From: CAZAKZ01 sp964485695
Lineage (GTDB): Bacteria > Planctomycetota > JAFGQW01
NCBI GenBank assembly: GCA_964485695.1
Contig: CAZAKZ010000021.1
Location: forward strand, 1-53,583
Reading direction: 5' to 3'
Length of the DNA stretch: 53,583 nt
The notes under the pieces are model-generated. The model had not been told where the DNA came from. It saw only the letters and a program-made list of their open reading frames with translations, and did no database searches. Numbering within the stretch: position 1 is the first letter of the stretch; each line of letters starts with the position of its first letter. The translations under genes were made by a program, and so were the position numbers. This document shows positions 51,036-53,583 of the stretch, piece after piece.

Positions 51036-52407
51036 AGGCCTCCACCACCTCCGGCGCCTCGCCCGGCCGGAGGGTGCGCGGATCCACGACCAGGCGGTCT
51101 TCGCTGATGCGGACGAATACGCACGGATCTCCCATGCGCAGGCGCTCGGCCACCACGTCCACTTTCTGCCGGGTCGGCCGGATGCCGATGCACACCGTGG
51201 GCATGGCCTGGTTGGACAGGGACCCGCCCCCGATTTCGGAGAATCCGTCAAAGACTTCGATGTCCACCTCCAGGCCGGCCTTCCGCAGGCGAGCGGCAAG
51301 ATCCCTTGCCCGGGATCGGATTAGGGCGGTCGTGCAGCGTATCATTCCCAGGACCGGCACGTTCTCGTCCACCTTCTCCGGGTCCTGGTAGAGGCGAAGC
51401 GTGGATTCCAGGAGTGCCAGGGTCACCTTGTCGGGCCGCATCATGCGGTAGAAGGGATTCTCCCGGATCTTCTCGATGGCCTCCCTCCGGCCCACGATGA
51501 TGCCCGCCTGCGGGCCGCCCAGGAGCTTGTCGCCGCTGAAACAGACCAGGTCCGGTCCCTGGACGACCAGGTCGCTGACCCGGTGCCCCTTGTAACCGTA
51601 GTCGGAAACGTCGACCAGAGCGCCGCTCCCCAGGTCATAGACCACCGGCAGGCCGTGGTTTCGCCCGAGGGCCACCAGTTCCTCGAGGGTGGCGTACTTG
51701 GTGAAGCCCAGGATCTGATAGTTGGACGTGTGCACGGCGATGATCATGCCGGTTTTCTCGTTGATCCCCGCCTCGTAATCGGAGATCAGGCAGTGGTTGG
51801 TGGCGCCGACGGTGCGCAGGATGACACCGGCCCGCATCATGCAGTCGGGCAGACGGAAGGATCCTCCAATGCCCACGAGGTGGGCGTGGGAGCAGATCAC
51901 TTCCTTGCCCTCGGCCAGGGTGTTCAAGATGATGTGGGAGGCCGCCGCGTTGTTGTTCACCACCGTGGCGTCCTCAGCGCCGGTGATGTCGGTGAGGAGG
52001 TCCCGCACCAGAAAGTCCCGCTTGGTCCTCCTGCCCGTCTTCCGCACCACCTCCAGGAGGCTGTAGCCCCGGAGCCGCCGGAACGCGTCCTCGAGCACCT
52101 TTCCGGGAAGAACCGCCCGGCCCAGGTTCGTGTGCAGCACCACCCCGGTGGCATTGATGACACGGCACTGGATCGGCGTCTGGTGGTCGTGCACCCGTTC
52201 GAGGACCGAGGTCTCGAGGTCTGCGGGGGAGGGCGCCTCCGCCATCGCGCCAGCCAGAATATCCCGGCGAGCCCGGTCGATGACTTCCCGCGCGGCCTTC
52301 AGGAGGATACCCCGCGGGAGCTCTGCTCCGGATTCGCCCGCCGCGACGGACCGGACCAGGACGTCCACCTGGGGCAGCTTTCCGAGCAGGCCTTTCGCAT
52401 CGGACAT
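51016..52407 (-). CDS. selA: L-seryl-tRNA(Sec) selenium transferase
   Basis: A 463-aa PLP enzyme that converts Ser-tRNA(Sec) to selenocysteinyl-tRNA. ATG 52407 gives the usual N-terminus (LLGKLPQVDVLV); a GTG six codons earlier is possible. Landmarks: RVINATGVVLHTNLGRA, TVVNNNAAASHIILNTL, VVYDLGSGAL and the PLP lysine in CFSGDKLLGGPQAG (K294). All are intact, so the host should make selenoproteins. SelB, SelD and the tRNA(Sec) gene are not in the window. It has a promoter with a palindromic operator, and it converges on alaX. Confidence 0.96.
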   Translation of the reverse strand: MSDAKGLLGKLPQVDVLVRSVAAGESGAELPRGILLKAAREVIDRARRDILAGAMAEAPSPADLETSVLERVHDHQTPIQCRVINATGVVLHTNLGRAVLPGKVLEDAFRRLRGYSLLEVVRKTGRRTKRDFLVRDLLTDITGAEDATVVNNNAAASHIILNTLAEGKEVICSHAHLVGIGGSFRLPDCMMRAGVILRTVGATNHCLISDYEAGINEKTGMIIAVHTSNYQILGFTKYATLEELVALGRNHGLPVVYDLGSGALVDVSDYGYKGHRVSDLVVQGPDLVCFSGDKLLGGPQAGIIVGRREAIEKIRENPFYRMMRPDKVTLALLESTLRLYQDPEKVDENVPVLGMIRCTTALIRSRARDLAARLRKAGLEVDIEVFDGFSEIGGGSLSNQAMPTVCIGIRPTRQKVDVVAERLRMGDPCVFVRISEDRLVVDPRTLRPGEAPEVVEAFRQALA

Positions 52408-52469
52408 CCGGGCACCGGCTTTCACTGGAGGGATAGAATGGGAGAGTACGCGCTCTCGCCACGGTGTAA

Positions 52470-52516
52470 ATATGTATACCGAGTAGACATATACGGCACG
52501 CCGGGAAATCAGTCAA
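52470..52516 (-). promoter_or_regulatory. selA promoter with overlapping palindromic operator
   Basis: On the minus strand TTGACT (52516-52511) and TATATG (52493-52488) are 17 bases apart. A 23-base imperfect palindrome (52470-52492) covers the -10 and the predicted start near 52481: outer arms ATATGT and ACATAT, inner arms TAC and GTA, one mismatched pair, and a CGA centre. This is the geometry of a repressor site. Confidence 0.65.
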
Positions 52517-52531
52517 CCGCACTGGAGCATG

Positions 52532-52562
52532 AAAAAAACCCGCGTGGGTGCGCGGGTTTTTT
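52532..52562 (-). terminator. rho-independent terminator
   Basis: AAAAAACCCGCG (52533-52544) pairs with CGCGGGTTTTTT (52551-52562) around TGGGTG. It lies 19 bases past the minus-strand stop at 52581 and shields the selA promoter from read-through. Confidence 0.92.
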
Positions 52563-52580
52563 CTTTTCAGATGAAGGGGA

Positions 52581-53366
52581 TTACCTGGCGGCGAGTTTCC
52601 GTGATCGTTTTTCCGGCGTGAACGCTTTCACGGACTCCAGCAGCTTCTTCTCCCTGGCAAGAAGCGCCTGCTCGGACTTGCGGAGAAGGGCCTCTTCCTT
52701 TTCCACCTTCCTCAACTTGTTCCTGGATCCGGAAGCGGCTTTGAGGCGCGTCTTCTTCTGGGCAAAGGTCGCCTTCTTGCCCTCGAACTGATCCAGCTCA
52801 TTCAGGAAGGACCGGTATTTCTTCACGAAGGTCTTGAGGGGCAGTTTCCCGTGGCCCTTGGAGGCCTTCGCCAGGGTTTTCATGAGAAGACTGGATTTGG
52901 TCCTGTAATCCTTCAGGAACAGATCACCTGACCGCCGCCCCTTGGAGTTGAAGGTGATGAACCGGGGGACCTTTTGGCCGTAGAGATCTCGAGCAACTCT
53001 GTCCCTGGAAACATCGAGCTTCATGCGCCGGAAGACCTTCATTGCCACTCCGAGGTCCTCGTTCTTGAAGACGACGTTCTCGAACTTCTTGACCTTCTTG
53101 CCGTGACGGGAGTCGTAGAGGTAGAGAAGGCTCAGGTGGCCGCGCTTCATGGCCTCCTTGACCTCCTGGATGGAGTCAAAGTAATCGGTTCCCGCGACGG
53201 TCTCTCCGGTCGAAGAGAAGGTGGGAGAGGAGAAGGAAGGCGTGATGCGAGCCTGACCGGCTGCGCTGCGGCCTCCTCCGCACCAGCCCTTGGCGTAGGC
53301 GAAATCCGCGGCCAGGAGGCTGAACAGGCCCAGGGCCGCCGCGGTGAGAAACAAGGTCTTTTTCAT
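52581..53366 (-). CDS. exported protein with thioredoxin-fold-like N-part and coiled-coil tail
   Basis: A 261-aa product; ATG 53366 has GGAG ten bases upstream. Residues 1-25 form a signal peptide (ADFAYA). After a Ser/Thr-rich stretch, residues about 55-155 look like a degenerate thioredoxin fold: SLLYLYDSRHGKKVKKFENVVF where CxxC would be, then VPRFITFNSKGRRSGDLFL with a cis-Pro-like element (KVPRF). The last 80 residues are a highly charged Lys/Glu coiled coil. Without the Cys pair it should not be redox-active. Its function is unknown. A strong terminator follows. Confidence 0.75.
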   Translation of the reverse strand: MKKTLFLTAAALGLFSLLAADFAYAKGWCGGGRSAAGQARITPSFSSPTFSSTGETVAGTDYFDSIQEVKEAMKRGHLSLLYLYDSRHGKKVKKFENVVFKNEDLGVAMKVFRRMKLDVSRDRVARDLYGQKVPRFITFNSKGRRSGDLFLKDYRTKSSLLMKTLAKASKGHGKLPLKTFVKKYRSFLNELDQFEGKKATFAQKKTRLKAASGSRNKLRKVEKEEALLRKSEQALLAREKKLLESVKAFTPEKRSRKLAAR

Positions 53367-53532
53367 TATTCGACATCTCCAATGGGGATCTTGTTGAAAG
53401 TGCATTCAAGAAATCAACGCGCGTCGAGATCTTGCTCGGCGGGAAATTATTCGAATTTTACAGAATATTCAGGCCCCAGGCGATCTTCGGACCCGCAAGT
53501 TCTTAAAATATTGCTTTTTTAAAATAATTTAT

Positions 53533-53581
53533 CCTCCGGCAGAGCCGGAGGTATTGAAAAGGGTGAACCGCTCAAAGCGGT
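53533..53581. repeat. two tandem hairpins at the right edge
   Basis: CCTCCGGC-AGA-GCCGGAGG (53533-53551, eight pairs) and ACCGCT-CAA-AGCGGT (53567-53581, six pairs) follow an AT-rich stretch (about 53500-53532). Such paired short hairpins are typical of REP elements or IS200/IS605-type ends. The window stops before any transposase could be seen. Confidence 0.6.
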
Positions 53582-53583
53582 AT

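Noticed and set aside
51583..52791. 402-aa open frame on the plus strand
   Set aside because: Antisense to selA, and it runs across the selA promoter and a terminator.

Overview
The window reads as a high-GC (about 60-65 %) bacterial chromosome segment with small AT-rich islands at promoters. Many features point to an uncultured Planctomycetota-like lineage: long secreted proteins of HEAT repeats, beta-propellers, lectin-like sandwiches and carboxypeptidase-regulatory repeats; an ABC permease fused to a CPBP protease; a PATAN/Roadblock signalling operon; and a metallohydrolase-like protein of the UshA-like (seleno)protein type beside a selA gene. The phylum is an inference from gene families, not from a marker gene. 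No tRNA, rRNA, CRISPR array or intact transposon was seen.

Layout. 1-5.9 kb: a small unknown gene, then a c-di-GMP-I riboswitch in front of a secreted glycosidase-like protein, then a secreted parvulin-type prolyl isomerase. 6.2-9.3 kb: a compact signalling operon (optional 65-aa leader gene; pseudo-receiver + PATAN + Roadblock protein; stand-alone Roadblock protein; HU-like + pseudo-receiver + RsbW-like ATPase fusion) closed by a strong terminator. 9.7-12.5 kb (minus): aminotransferase followed by a MIO-type aromatic amino acid ammonia-lyase whose cofactor tripeptide reads Ala-Cys-Gly. 12.6-18.7 kb: RNase Z, the membrane-anchored UshA-like protein, an acyl-CoA synthetase and a TIM-barrel epimerase-like protein. 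19-22.1 kb: two tandem paralogous lipoproteins, the first behind a strongly folded leader. 22.1-31.1 kb: purB with a promoter and an attenuator-like leader, a PDZ protein, a thioesterase, two small membrane proteins, dprA, a thioredoxin-like protein, an FmdB-type zinc ribbon and a DUF4932-type metalloprotease-like protein flanked by two large hairpins that share a core. 31.5-39.3 kb: a 1352-aa HEAT/seven-bladed propeller protein, an ABC ATPase and permease-CPBP fusion, and a 65-aa cysteine-containing protein behind a consensus-like promoter. 39.3-53.6 kb: a two-TM protein of unknown function, folC, a conserved-looking unknown, radA with a DUF2752-type membrane protein, a membrane protein, the rsgA operon, alaX converging on selA, a palindromic operator at the selA promoter, a thioredoxin-fold-like secreted protein, and hairpins at the right edge.

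How it fits together. Housekeeping functions (purB, folC, radA, dprA, rsgA, rnz, selA, alaX) are interspersed with envelope or secreted proteins. Two layers of signalling stand out: direct c-di-GMP control of a secreted carbohydrate-active protein, and a phosphorylation-independent-looking cassette that combines degenerate receivers with Roadblock scaffolds and an ATPase. The cassette is the best candidate for an undescribed system here. All functional statements are from sequence reading only; no search was run.
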